Virus record (IMG/VR): IMGVR_UViG_3300030419_001554
Location: 1-30,364 of that record
DNA: 30,364 bases
From: a virus
Direction: 5' to 3' (one strand)
Shown piece by piece: positions 7,700-14,697 of this stretch (position 1 is the first letter of the stretch; each line of letters opens with the position of its first letter). The notes under the pieces are model-generated. The model did not search any database. It was not told the DNA's origin and saw nothing but the letters and a program-made list of their open reading frames with translations. A program made the position numbers and the translations under genes.

Positions 7700-8060
7700 G
7701 CTTTTTTGGGAATGCTTCTAATATTTTACTTGTCATTTTAAAGCACTCCGTATGTCCTCCAAATTTATGTTCTGTTTTGTGTCTATCTTTCTGAAACTCC
7801 TTGTGAAGCTTCTGTTCGAATAGCCACGCCTCATATATCGTTCCGCTCCAAGTCCTCTGTATTCTTACTTCGTACCCAGTGAAACCATAACCTCTTTTGA
7901 CGACGCTGCGCCAATCGCGTCCTTTCGCGATTCCTACTTTTATTGTTTCTCGTTCCCATGTTTTCTTGTTTACTAACACTATCCCATATAGGACGCCTTC
8001 TTTTTCTTTTTCTAAAGGGTGGTTGTCAAAATATGTTTGATTATATACTCCAATACTCAT
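7665..8060 (-). CDS. GIY-YIG-like nuclease domain protein (T5orf172/MUG113 type)
   Basis: The order of elements fits the T5orf172 branch of GIY-YIG nucleases: a first strand VLYGIVLV (about 23-30), IKVGIAKGRDWRSVVKR (about 40-56, the YIG-equivalent strand and the following arginines), a conserved glutamate in IYEAWLFEQKLHKEF (about 75-89) and GGHTECFKM near 101. It may be a free-standing homing-type or host-DNA-degrading endonuclease. Its ATG overlaps the stop of the 38-aa membrane gene (ATGA). The assignment is by motif order and moderately sure. Confidence 0.6.
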   Translation of the reverse strand: MSIGVYNQTYFDNHPLEKEKEGVLYGIVLVNKKTWERETIKVGIAKGRDWRSVVKRGYGFTGYEVRIQRTWSGTIYEAWLFEQKLHKEFQKDRHKTEHKFGGHTECFKMTSKILEAFPKKHEKMVSHTVGE

Positions 8061-8173
8061 CTGAGTACTATTGCTCCTACTAAATATCCTGAGAAGAATA
8101 ACATAGCAGCAAGTCCGGGATTGCTTTTACAAAACTCCCATACTCCTTTCCAAAATTCTTCCCAATCATACAT
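8057..8173 (-). CDS. Small membrane protein, 38 aa
   Basis: Read by hand: starts MYDWEEFWKGVWEF and has one hydrophobic segment of about 18 residues (GLAAMLFFSGYLVGAIVL). The start overlaps the stop of the QueC-like gene by 1 nt (TAATG) and the stop overlaps the GIY-YIG-like start (ATGA), so both ends fit the operon. Function unknown. Confidence 0.7.
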   Translation of the reverse strand: MYDWEEFWKGVWEFCKSNPGLAAMLFFSGYLVGAIVLR

Positions 8174-8868
8174 TAAAATAACTTCCCTTCTTGTTTTTTA
8201 AATATCGCTTTATTAGCTGTATGTTTAGCAAATTTAAACTCTAGACATTTAGTACACTTACCACATGGTACATATCCAAATCTATCATCATTTTTATACT
8301 TCCCACTACAACTCCAAACTAAATCTAATAGTTCTGGTTTATCTTGTGCAATCATTGAAATTATCTCTGATTTATACAAGTATTCAAAAGGAAATATATT
8401 TAAGGGAGCCTGTATTATATGTCTTGGTTTTACACCATGAACTTCTAATTGATGGCTCTGCCCTGCTGCTAATGCTCGTAAAGGGTATCTTAATTGTAAA
8501 CGCTGTCTAAAAGAATCATCAGCGTTTGCTCCCCATACGATATATTTAAAATCAATATCTTTATTTCCTTGAATAATCATGGCAATAGCAGACATTCCTT
8601 GTAAAACAGAATACATATTCTCTTTAGTTTTTTGAGGTAGACTTGATTTATCATCAACTACTAACTCTACATTAAAGAAATCTGCTTGAAGCTGGGCATA
8701 AGCCAGTTCTGGCTCTGCTTGTGTGATTGTATTTGGATTATATAGATGTAAACATAAGGGATTCCACCCTTTTCTTTTAGCATACCATAAAGCTGCAGCA
8801 CAATCTAATCCACCGCTTAGTAAAACTAAACAATTAATTTTTTCTCTATTATCTATGCTGTTAACCAT
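8173..8868 (-). CDS. queC: QueC-like 7-cyano-7-deazaguanine synthase
   Basis: QueC converts 7-carboxy-7-deazaguanine to preQ0 with ATP and ammonia. The ATP-binding PP-loop is at residues 18-22 (SGGLD) in VLLSGGLDCAAALWYAK. A four-cysteine zinc site is at Cys187, 202, 205 and 208 (VPCGKCTKC), as in QueC. A central VWGANADDSFRQRLQLR matches the substrate-loop region. The length (231 aa) is typical. QueD, QueE, FolE and a transglycosylase are not in this window. The gene overlaps the radical SAM gene by 16 nt. Known phage QueC proteins take part in 7-deazaguanine modification of DNA or in queuosine precursor supply; which applies here is open. Confidence 0.82.
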   Translation of the reverse strand: MVNSIDNREKINCLVLLSGGLDCAAALWYAKRKGWNPLCLHLYNPNTITQAEPELAYAQLQADFFNVELVVDDKSSLPQKTKENMYSVLQGMSAIAMIIQGNKDIDFKYIVWGANADDSFRQRLQLRYPLRALAAGQSHQLEVHGVKPRHIIQAPLNIFPFEYLYKSEIISMIAQDKPELLDLVWSCSGKYKNDDRFGYVPCGKCTKCLEFKFAKHTANKAIFKKQEGKLF

Positions 8869-9617
8869 TTCAATCTCTGCTTATCTCTAGCGTCAAGTTT
8901 TCTATTACAAGTAGAGCATACTTTATTACATGCTCTATTTCCTTTTAAAAGATTTTGTTGTAATTCAACAAATTTCTTACTTTTCCAGACATCTAAAATA
9001 TTGTCTGTTTCTATGTTTCCAAAAATATCTGTATTTGTCCAATCATTACAGCATTTTTGTATTGTACCGTCCCAATGTATCCATATTTTAACTGAAGGTA
9101 ATACACAAGGTGTATTTATTTGCGACTTGTCAGTTGCAGTACCTTCATACATTTCAGTACGATTCATAACTTGAACAACGGTTTCACCCCATTCTTCAGG
9201 TTCCATGTTTTGGTCCCAATATCTATGGTAGGCATTTGGAAAAAGTTCTTTTCTCTTTTCCATCATTTCTATACTATCATAGCTGTTCAAGATTATTATA
9301 TCAAATAATTCAAAATAATGTTTTCTTTCCCATAATTTGTAACCATTTGATATAATTCTTGTTTTATAAGTTCTAGTTGGGTGATTTAGAATTTTTGCTA
9401 ATGCTCCGAAATAGGGGTGTAAACTATTCTCTCCCCTACCTGTAAAGCATACTATACCTTTGTATCCGTCTAAATCTAATACGAACTTCTTGAAAAGTTC
9501 AATAGACATATACTCCTTTTCATTAGGATATGAACTAGAGCGTGGACAATAATTGCAGGTTCTATTGCATAACCCACAAACATCTATATTAATCAGTCCT
9601 GGTGTCTTCATATACAA
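8853..9617 (-). CDS. Radical SAM protein with SPASM-like C-terminus
   Basis: The iron-sulfur motif CX3CX2C is at Cys17, Cys21 and Cys24 (CNRTCNYC). TGRGEN near 59-64 and IISNGY are the expected SAM-binding strands. The C-terminal part has the SPASM look: WDGTIQKCCNDW, GNIETDNILDVW, then CNKVCSTCNRK. SPASM proteins bind extra clusters and usually modify peptides or sugars. It is not QueE, despite lying next to a QueC-like gene: it is longer and has the extra cysteine-rich end. It overlaps the acetyltransferase upstream and QueC-like downstream, so the three are probably made together. Confidence 0.86.
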   Translation of the reverse strand: MYMKTPGLINIDVCGLCNRTCNYCPRSSSYPNEKEYMSIELFKKFVLDLDGYKGIVCFTGRGENSLHPYFGALAKILNHPTRTYKTRIISNGYKLWERKHYFELFDIIILNSYDSIEMMEKRKELFPNAYHRYWDQNMEPEEWGETVVQVMNRTEMYEGTATDKSQINTPCVLPSVKIWIHWDGTIQKCCNDWTNTDIFGNIETDNILDVWKSKKFVELQQNLLKGNRACNKVCSTCNRKLDARDKQRLKWLTA

Positions 9618-10089
9618 ATATCCAATTTTTTCTTCCTGCAGGGTCTATATTAGTTCCAACTTCTTTACAGCCTTGGTCTAAAAATATCTGCTTCCCATTT
9701 GGATTAGTTATTTCTAGCATCAAATTAGGACTGTTAAATTTATCTTTTGCCAATTTCTGACATTCTAAAAAATCTCTAGTAGAACACCCTCCCTTATACT
9801 CATCGAGCCACGATTGTCTACGAGGAGTGGGATATTTATAATGTGTACCATCATCTCCAACGAAAGTTTTTGAATAGCATAAGGAGATATAACCTACCAT
9901 CTTGTCTGGAGAAAATCCAACTTTACTATCATACCACATAATATGGTAAGCTAATTTATCGTATGCATCTTCCAAATCTTGATAGCAGGTTTTATTCCTT
10001 ACTATAAAACCTTCGATTCTTAACTGTATAATTCTATACAGTTCGTCTGTTGATAAGTCTTTATAATGTTTTATGTTAGAATACAGCAT
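9589..10089 (-). CDS. ElaA-like GNAT N-acetyltransferase
   Basis: The N-terminus matches ElaA-type acetyltransferases: LSTDELYRIIQLRIEGFIV, followed by the characteristic CYQDLEDAYDKLAYHI and a strand MVGYISLCYS. The end (FLDQGCKEVG and a final aromatic strand) fits the C-terminal half of a GNAT fold. A standard acetyl-CoA loop (RxxGxG/A) is not obvious; the middle (residues 80-125) is unusual and lysine/cysteine-rich. It overlaps the radical SAM gene by 29 nt and the membrane gene upstream by 14 nt. The substrate is unknown. Confidence 0.68.
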   Translation of the reverse strand: MLYSNIKHYKDLSTDELYRIIQLRIEGFIVRNKTCYQDLEDAYDKLAYHIMWYDSKVGFSPDKMVGYISLCYSKTFVGDDGTHYKYPTPRRQSWLDEYKGGCSTRDFLECQKLAKDKFNSPNLMLEITNPNGKQIFLDQGCKEVGTNIDPAGRKNWIFVYEDTRTD

Positions 10090-10333
10090 TTTGTATTTGA
10101 GTAAGTATCCCTGTTAATAGTATTGTACATGCTACTGCATTCAATATAATTAAAGCTCTATCTTCCCAAGCTAATGATACATAAAGCCAACCAGCACAAC
10201 CGATAAAAGATAATATTGTATCTGTTAAAGGAGATAATGCTGAAGCTCTAACGCTCATAGCTATAAGTAAAGTAATCGAAGCCGCCCACTTAACATACCA
10301 GTGCATTGGTTTTTTCTCTGTATCTTTACTCAT
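10076..10333 (-). CDS. Membrane protein, 85 aa
   Basis: Three hydrophobic segments at about 13-31, 37-56 and 60-78 follow a charged N-terminus. It resembles small multi-pass proteins of T4-like marine phages, but I cannot assign a transport function. It overlaps the ligase gene upstream by 8 nt and the acetyltransferase downstream by 14 nt. Confidence 0.78.
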   Translation of the reverse strand: MSKDTEKKPMHWYVKWAASITLLIAMSVRASALSPLTDTILSFIGCAGWLYVSLAWEDRALIILNAVACTILLTGILTQIQNAVF

Positions 10334-11321
10334 CTATTCTGCCTACTATTCTTGGTATTATTTCACCACTTCTGATTACTTCTACCATGCAACCTATTTC
10401 TAATCCCAACGCTTCAATATATCCTTTATTATGAAGTGTTGCTCGTGAAACTGTAGCTTCTCCGATAATGCAAGGTTCTAGTATTGCAACTGGAGACACT
10501 GCTCCAGATTTTCCTACTTGCCATTCTACATCTAGTAGTTTGGTCACGACCCCTTTTTGCCGTATCTTCAAAGCGTATGCTCCACGAGGGTGATGTGATG
10601 TGTACCCTAAACTTTCAAAATATATGTTACTATCGAGCCTTATCACCGAACCGTCGTTTGGAAACATGCTCCAATCGCTTTGAATAACAGTTTTGAATCC
10701 ACTCATGTCTAGGAGTGCCATATCTTGATTCCAATAATCTTCTTGATTAGGTTGTAATCCATATGCTACAAATTGGAATCCGTGTTCTCTAACTCGGTTT
10801 CCAAACTCGTTATTGTCTTTTAATCCTAATGAACCAGAAGCAAAGTTTCTTGCATTTGCTATTGTTTTAGGACAAACTACTTCTCCAGTAATTTGTATCA
10901 GTTCTTTACTAACTGCTCCTTGAAGTGTGCCACTAAGAACTTCAGGTACTAAATACCTCATTTTCTCAGTTATATCTAACCCCTGTTTTCCATCTCCTCT
11001 TGTTAATGCCTGATATAGTTCCCCATTGACATAGGTAACCGAGACAGCAGCGCCGTCTAGTTTAGCAGTCATTATATAGGGTTGAGTTTTGTCCCAATTA
11101 GGTTCTTTATCTTCGCCTACAAATACTTTTTGTAGGGAGTACATTGGGAAAGGGTGATTGAAACGCTGTTCGTCTGGACTGACTTGTTCAATTCCAACTT
11201 GGTGTTCAAAATGTGTGTTTTCTACTAATCTATCATACACTTCGTCAGATATTAAAGGCTCTCCTTCGTAATATGCCTCATTGCATTTCTTAATGTAAAT
11301 TTCTAAATCTTCTGTATTCAT
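10326..11321 (-). CDS. NAD-dependent DNA ligase, adenylation subunit
   Basis: This is the catalytic half of a LigA-type ligase. A shortened NAD-binding Ia domain is at 1-40 (YYEGEPLISDEVYDRL). The nucleotidyltransferase motif KLDG has the adenylated Lys87. Other motifs are TRGDGKQGLDITE, ITGEVVCPK and NARNFASGSLGLKDN, and the OB-fold region has WQVGKSGAVSPVA, VSRATLHNKGYIE and SGEIIPRIVG. It stops at the OB fold, without zinc finger, HhH or BRCT, which are encoded at 4013-4768, behind about ten intervening genes. The ATG coincides with the start site expected from the promoter at 11.3 kb, so the mRNA is probably leaderless. Confidence 0.92.
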   Translation of the reverse strand: MNTEDLEIYIKKCNEAYYEGEPLISDEVYDRLVENTHFEHQVGIEQVSPDEQRFNHPFPMYSLQKVFVGEDKEPNWDKTQPYIMTAKLDGAAVSVTYVNGELYQALTRGDGKQGLDITEKMRYLVPEVLSGTLQGAVSKELIQITGEVVCPKTIANARNFASGSLGLKDNNEFGNRVREHGFQFVAYGLQPNQEDYWNQDMALLDMSGFKTVIQSDWSMFPNDGSVIRLDSNIYFESLGYTSHHPRGAYALKIRQKGVVTKLLDVEWQVGKSGAVSPVAILEPCIIGEATVSRATLHNKGYIEALGLEIGCMVEVIRSGEIIPRIVGRIDE

Positions 11322-11327
11322 ATAAAT

Positions 11328-11366
11328 ATTATACAGAAATTTTGAGGAAATGTCAAGAATTATTTT
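11328..11366 (-). promoter_or_regulatory. Class A promoter for ligN
   Basis: Minus strand: AAATAATTC-TTGACA, 17 bp, TATAAT (-35 at 11351-11356, -10 at 11328-11333). The -10 box ends 7 bases before the ATG at 11321, so transcription should begin at or next to the start codon. Confidence 0.88.
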
Positions 11367-11372
11367 TCGGGG

Positions 11373-11675
11373 TTATAAATATATCTTATCAATAACTTCT
11401 TTGAAATGAGTTTCAAGGACATCTTTGACTTCCGAAATTGATAAAATTTCTACTAATGCCTCAAATAGAGCTTTGGTATTATCAAAATCAATAGGTATGG
11501 CTACTCCTTCCTTTGTAGGCTTCCATTCTTCATCAAAATCTTGATAATATTTTCTTAGGTGTAAATACTCTGTATCCCGAAAGGTGTTTATCATTAGAAA
11601 GACTTTTTCATGTCTAGCTTCATTGAAATGAATTTCTTTTTCGTATACAGAGGGTGAATTATGTAGGTCTATCAT
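11373..11675 (-). CDS. PC4/p15-like ssDNA-binding coactivator-type protein
   Basis: Residues about 24-75 match the PC4 pattern: KVFLMINTFRDTEYLHLRKYY, then EEWKPTKEGVAIPI and a helix FDNTKALFEALVEIL (family: strand, R-x-Y/F, K-P-T/G-K-x-G-I, helix). PC4-like proteins bind single-stranded DNA and are found in phages such as T5, with roles in transcription or replication. It overlaps the upstream gene by 17 nt and is the last gene before the ligN promoter. It lies behind the terminator at 12.0 kb, like the helicase behind its own terminator. Confidence 0.7.
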   Translation of the reverse strand: MIDLHNSPSVYEKEIHFNEARHEKVFLMINTFRDTEYLHLRKYYQDFDEEWKPTKEGVAIPIDFDNTKALFEALVEILSISEVKDVLETHFKEVIDKIYL

Positions 11676-11931
11676 TTTTTAGTATTGCTGCCAAGGGAAC
11701 TATTGAAGTAACATTCTCTGGTTGTAAAAGTCGATACGAGTCAGTATCCCAACAAAACAATAAGACTTGTCGTTGGTTGGGCTTAGCCCTGTTTCTCTTA
11801 GATTGAATGTACTTATTATCAAAGTCAAGAGTACAAACATTATACTTTAGTCTGCGACTGTTTTGACTTCTATAAGTGATAATGGCGTCACCTGCATTAT
11901 CCACATTTTTAATAAAGTCGTCCTTTTTCAT
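11659..11931 (-). CDS. Hypothetical protein, 90 aa
   Basis: A small basic protein (RRLKYNVCTLDF, then a KRNRAKPNQRQ loop) ending in NVTSIVPLAAIL, predicted mixed alpha/beta. A ribosome-binding site AAGGAAA precedes the ATG. I do not recognise a domain. It is cotranscribed with the PC4-like gene; no promoter was found between it and the terminator at 12.0 kb. Confidence 0.72.
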   Translation of the reverse strand: MKKDDFIKNVDNAGDAIITYRSQNSRRLKYNVCTLDFDNKYIQSKRNRAKPNQRQVLLFCWDTDSYRLLQPENVTSIVPLAAILKNDRPT

Positions 11932-12008
11932 GCGTTTCCTTGTGGTTAGTTAATGTTTACTACCTTTTCCACTATGGTTTCACTCTGAAAGGTCTTTATT
12001 TTAGATGT

Positions 12009-12040
12009 AAAAAATCGTGGGAGGACATAAGTCCCCCCAC
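12009..12040 (-). terminator. Rho-independent terminator after the HTH gene
   Basis: Minus strand: GTGGG and GGGAC pair with GTCCT and CCCAC around a short loop (one mismatch), followed by six T residues. It lies 14 nt behind the stop of the HTH gene. The next gene starts 78 nt further on without a recognisable promoter. Confidence 0.82.
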
Positions 12041-12053
12041 ATTTCAGGGGTAG

Positions 12054-12521
12054 TTAATCGTTTAGTTTCTGTATTAAACCAGCAAAATATTGTGCTGCTT
12101 TACCAGTAAGTTTACTAATGATTGCTTCGTCGGGTTGCTCCCCCATATCGCTAATCGCCGAAGTTAATTCTGCTTGTGCCCCTGCGACAGATACTCTGCC
12201 ACCGCCACCAGAACCATTAGAACTTGCTACTGGACTTTTCTTAACATAGACTCCTGCTCTTGTCAATATCATTCTGACACCGTTTGGACTCTCGTTTAAC
12301 TGTTCAGCTATGTTTTTGACAATCTCCATACTATTTTCGGGAGTAGGTTCTTCTGCAGTATACATCTCTACTGCTTGAGCTTTTGCTTCATCTGTCCAAG
12401 CCACTTTTCTTCTCCTAATTTTACCAAATCGTGATTCGTATTCAGCTATTGACTGTGTTCCTTTAAAGCCAGGACACCAACCAGTTGCTTCTAACATTTG
12501 TGTATAAAATCTATCACTCAT
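12054..12521 (-). CDS. HTH (SANT/GcrA-like) DNA-binding protein with Gly-rich linker
   Basis: Residues about 35-95 hold the three-helix unit shared with the other family members: VAWTDEAKAQAVEMY, then IVKNIAEQLNESPNGVRMILTRAGVYVKK. A serine/glycine linker (SSNGSGGGGR) and a helical C-terminal domain follow, ending in an AAQYFAGLIQKLND helix comparable to the ends of the 24.9 and 29.7 kb proteins. An in-frame ATG at 12554 lies upstream of the -10 box, so the start must be the ATG at 12521, about 18 nt behind the expected start site. It is the only gene between this promoter and the terminator at 12.0 kb. Confidence 0.78.
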   Translation of the reverse strand: MSDRFYTQMLEATGWCPGFKGTQSIAEYESRFGKIRRRKVAWTDEAKAQAVEMYTAEEPTPENSMEIVKNIAEQLNESPNGVRMILTRAGVYVKKSPVASSNGSGGGGRVSVAGAQAELTSAISDMGEQPDEAIISKLTGKAAQYFAGLIQKLND

Positions 12522-12545
12522 TCGTTTATTTCTTAATATAAATAT

Positions 12546-12584
12546 ATTATACAAGAAGTTTAACCATTAGTCAAGAACTATTTT
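12546..12584 (-). promoter_or_regulatory. Class A promoter for the 12.1 kb HTH gene
   Basis: Minus strand: AAAATAGTTC-TTGACT, 17 bp, TATAAT (-35 at 12569-12574, -10 at 12546-12551). It lies directly behind the stop of the sulfotransferase-like gene. Confidence 0.88.
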
Positions 12585-12941
12585 TTAAATCCTATAACCG
12601 TAGGTTTCTATATCATGCCTATAGAGATGGAAAAGTTTAGTTTTAATTCTAAGTGTTAACCACCTCTCCCAGTCCTCAAAGATTCTAACACTCTCTAAGA
12701 TTGAAGTATCTTCGGGGTGGAGGTTTAAGAAGTCGAACTCACTACGCCAATCTTCAAACCTTACTATTATGTCGCAATTTTTATACAAGAGTTTCTGTGG
12801 TATTGGAGCTTCCGTATCCAACCACTTTTCGAACCCTATGTAATTTAAACTTTCAAAGTATAGACTTATTGCCCTTTCATAAGGATTTCGTACTATACCA
12901 ATATGTTTATTATCTAAGGTTATTAATAAACTCTGACTCAC
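12585..12941 (-). CDS. Shortened sulfotransferase-like protein
   Basis: IGIVRNPYERAISLYFESL (residues 14-32) matches the PAPS 3'-phosphate-binding segment of small sulfotransferases (IVRNPYDRxxSxY), and CDIIVRFEDWRSEFDFL matches the later strand and helix. The N-terminal P-loop with the 5'-phosphosulfate site is missing. At 118 aa it is about half the usual length, so it may be inactive or a remnant that still binds nucleotide. The start is GTG at 12941 with AAAGGAG upstream, inside the end of the 59-aa gene. It is the last gene before the next promoter. Confidence 0.6.
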   Translation of the reverse strand: MSQSLLITLDNKHIGIVRNPYERAISLYFESLNYIGFEKWLDTEAPIPQKLLYKNCDIIVRFEDWRSEFDFLNLHPEDTSILESVRIFEDWERWLTLRIKTKLFHLYRHDIETYGYRI

Positions 12942-13089
12942 GCTCTATCTCCTTTGCAAGTGCTTCACATTGGTCTAACTCCGTGACCAACTGTTGTGGG
13001 GTTAAACCTTTTAGATGTTTAACCTTGTCTAATAAAGCACTTAATTTAATTGAGCATTGGGCAGGTGTATGTTGTATTGTTTGTGCCAT
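12910..13089 (-). CDS. Small helical protein, 59 aa
   Basis: Read by hand: starts MAQTIQHTPAQCS and continues as two likely helices (SALLDKVKHLKGL and TELDQCEALAKEIERESEF). The start overlaps the stop of the upstream gene (TAATG), and its end overlaps the GTG start of the sulfotransferase-like gene, whose ribosome-binding site it contains. Function unknown. Confidence 0.68.
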   Translation of the reverse strand: MAQTIQHTPAQCSIKLSALLDKVKHLKGLTPQQLVTELDQCEALAKEIERESEFINNLR

Positions 13090-13298
13090 TACTTAAAGTT
13101 TCTCTTTATACTTGCTAGCTTGTCTTCTAAACTTGCTAACTTTTCCAATTCCCCGTCTATTGTTTGCACAAGGTCAGGGTGTTCTGCTAAACCGACATGA
13201 GAGCCTAGTAACACATCTATATTGAGTTTATGTGCTGCTATTGCTCCTTCATAAAATTTTATCATAGTTTTCACTATGTCATCTCTATAATTATTCAT
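13089..13298 (-). CDS. Small conserved phage-type protein, 69 aa
   Basis: Starts MNNYRDDIVKTMIKFYEGAI and ends in a charged helix (LEKLASLEDKLASIKRNF). I chose the ATG at 13298, which overlaps the stop of the membrane-protein gene by 8 nt; an ATG at 13328 would add ten residues and lengthen that overlap. Similar short helical proteins occur in T4-like marine phages, without known function. Confidence 0.7.
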   Translation of the reverse strand: MNNYRDDIVKTMIKFYEGAIAAHKLNIDVLLGSHVGLAEHPDLVQTIDGELEKLASLEDKLASIKRNFK

Positions 13299-13572
13299 CT
13301 TTCTTTCTTTCGAGTCCCATGACTCCATCTATATAACTTTTTATAAATTTCTCTTGTAAATTATCATCTAATATTACAGGCAGTAGAACAGGGGCTGCTA
13401 TAAATGACAGTCCTGCGAATATAAAAAATCCTAACCACCTAAATCTAACTGCTGTATGTTCGGGATAATGAATACTTATTATCCTAACCGCAGGTAGATA
13501 TAATCTTATTAAACTTAACACCCATGTGGATAACCACGCAGCTGCTAATATGCTAAACCAACTTAACTCCAT
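13291..13572 (-). CDS. Two-span membrane protein, 93 aa
   Basis: Hydrophobic segments at about 5-27 and 48-68 flank a basic loop (HYPEHTAVRFRW); the C-terminus is charged (LERKKDE). No family is recognised. It overlaps both neighbours (20 nt and 8 nt) in the operon. Confidence 0.74.
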   Translation of the reverse strand: MELSWFSILAAAWLSTWVLSLIRLYLPAVRIISIHYPEHTAVRFRWLGFFIFAGLSFIAAPVLLPVILDDNLQEKFIKSYIDGVMGLERKKDE

Positions 13573-14281
13573 ATTGCTCCAAATGTCTTAAACTTCCTAA
13601 ATCATAGGCTAGAGAAAAGGAGTAATATCCTACCTTTCTACCATCGAGCCACGGAAAGAAGCTCTTATCTATAGCTTCTTGTGGTACAGGGTCGTAAACA
13701 TATATTGAATAGCCTTTAGAGCCATACTTCTTCTCATAAGAAGTTACAGGTTTTACATAACCCTCTTTTGATTCCATATATTCTGGAGTCAATTCTCGAA
13801 GGACTTTGGCAATTTTATTATCTTTTACTGCCCATACCAATTCACCATCTTCAAACTGCTCAGCAACGCATTGCTCAGGTAGCATTTGATACTTATGTCT
13901 ATAGCATTTTGAGTGTTCTTCTTTAGAGAGTCTCTGTGGAATCCCCACTCTTTGTATAACTGCTTTAACAAAAGCATTGGAACGATACAGGCTTTCGGCT
14001 ATAGTTGAGATATTATCTCCATCTACATACATCTGAAGTACTTCTGATATTTCATCTTTAGTTGCTCCAGTGCCTTTCTTTTGCTCTTTCCTTTTATTTT
14101 TGTATTCCCACAACTCCAAATGGTCGTCAATGATTCTCTGAAGTCTGGTCGTGTTATACCTTATATTCAGAATCTCACAGGCTTCCTTTTTAGTAATTGG
14201 GTCGTCCTGATTTAGTAAGTCTACTACTTTTTGAACATTAGTAGAGCTTAGCTTTTCGTAATCTTTTTGTCTTATTGACAT
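13553..14281 (-). CDS. HTH-containing conserved protein, 242 aa
   Basis: Two helix-turn-helix-like stretches are visible: PITKKEACEILNIRYNTTRL (about 28-47) and ISTIAESLYRSNAFVKAVI (about 95-113), the second resembling a resolvase or sigma-type HTH. A lysine-rich linker lies between them. The C-terminal half (EKKYGSKGYSIYVYDP and FPWLDGRKVGYYS) is beta-rich and unknown. It is probably a DNA-binding regulatory protein. Its start overlaps the stop of the 42-aa membrane gene (TAATG). Confidence 0.68.
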   Translation of the reverse strand: MSIRQKDYEKLSSTNVQKVVDLLNQDDPITKKEACEILNIRYNTTRLQRIIDDHLELWEYKNKRKEQKKGTGATKDEISEVLQMYVDGDNISTIAESLYRSNAFVKAVIQRVGIPQRLSKEEHSKCYRHKYQMLPEQCVAEQFEDGELVWAVKDNKIAKVLRELTPEYMESKEGYVKPVTSYEKKYGSKGYSIYVYDPVPQEAIDKSFFPWLDGRKVGYYSFSLAYDLGSLRHLEQYGVKLV

Positions 14282-14409
14282 TATTTACGCCTTATTTCAA
14301 ATTTGTCTCTCAACAACCAAATAGGCGTCCAAAATATCAATCCCCAAACTATCACATTGAACATAAAATGTCCAATAGTAGCTGGTAAATTAAATAAAAA
14401 TTCTATCAT
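14281..14409 (-). CDS. Small membrane protein, 42 aa
   Basis: Read by hand: MIEFLFNLPATIGHFMFNV followed by IVWGLIFWTPIWLL and a charged end (RDKFEIRRK). One or two short membrane helices with a positive C-terminus. It fills the gap between the DUF3310-like gene and the HTH gene. Function unknown. Confidence 0.66.
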   Translation of the reverse strand: MIEFLFNLPATIGHFMFNVIVWGLIFWTPIWLLRDKFEIRRK

Positions 14410-14418
14410 TTCTTTTCC

Positions 14419-14697
14419 TTAAAATAATTCGCCATCAAGTCCTATATGTTCTGTGCCATATAACATAACAGCGTAGTGTATAATCTTTAATAAATCGTCT
14501 GGATTTTGTCCGTTCTTTTTGCCATATCTTTGAGCGTACTTAATAATATTTCCTATACAGAAACCAGCACCATGTTGACTATCGAAAATAAACTCAGTTG
14601 CCTGAATATTTCCTGAAGCATAGTGTTGTCCATATGTTTTATCTATATATTCTTTTATAGACTCTAATGCTTTATCTTCATTAAATTTGTAATCCAT
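14419..14697 (-). CDS. DUF3310-like protein
   Basis: Residues 32-85 match DUF3310 (SaV-like) phage proteins: IQATEFIFDSQHGAGFCIGN, IIKYAQRYGKKNGQNPDDLL and KIIHYAVMLY. The usual pattern is a helix with IE/ATEFI, GNxxKYxxRxxxKNG and DLxKxxxYxxxL. These small proteins occur in many tailed phages; a nucleotide-metabolism role has been suggested but not shown. The ATG at 14697 has GGAG upstream and overlaps the previous stop (TAATG). Confidence 0.78.
   Translation of the reverse strand: MDYKFNEDKALESIKEYIDKTYGQHYASGNIQATEFIFDSQHGAGFCIGNIIKYAQRYGKKNGQNPDDLLKIIHYAVMLYGTEHIGLDGELF

Noticed and set aside
8853-9617. QueE assignment for the radical SAM protein beside QueC
   Set aside because: QueE lacks a SPASM-type cysteine-rich C-terminus and is normally shorter; here additional cysteines (CCNDW, CNKVCSTC) are present.
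12701-13096. Plus-strand ORF of 131 codons
   Set aside because: It is antisense to two minus-strand genes that have coupled starts and, for one, a sulfotransferase motif. No promoter or ribosome-binding site was found on the plus strand.
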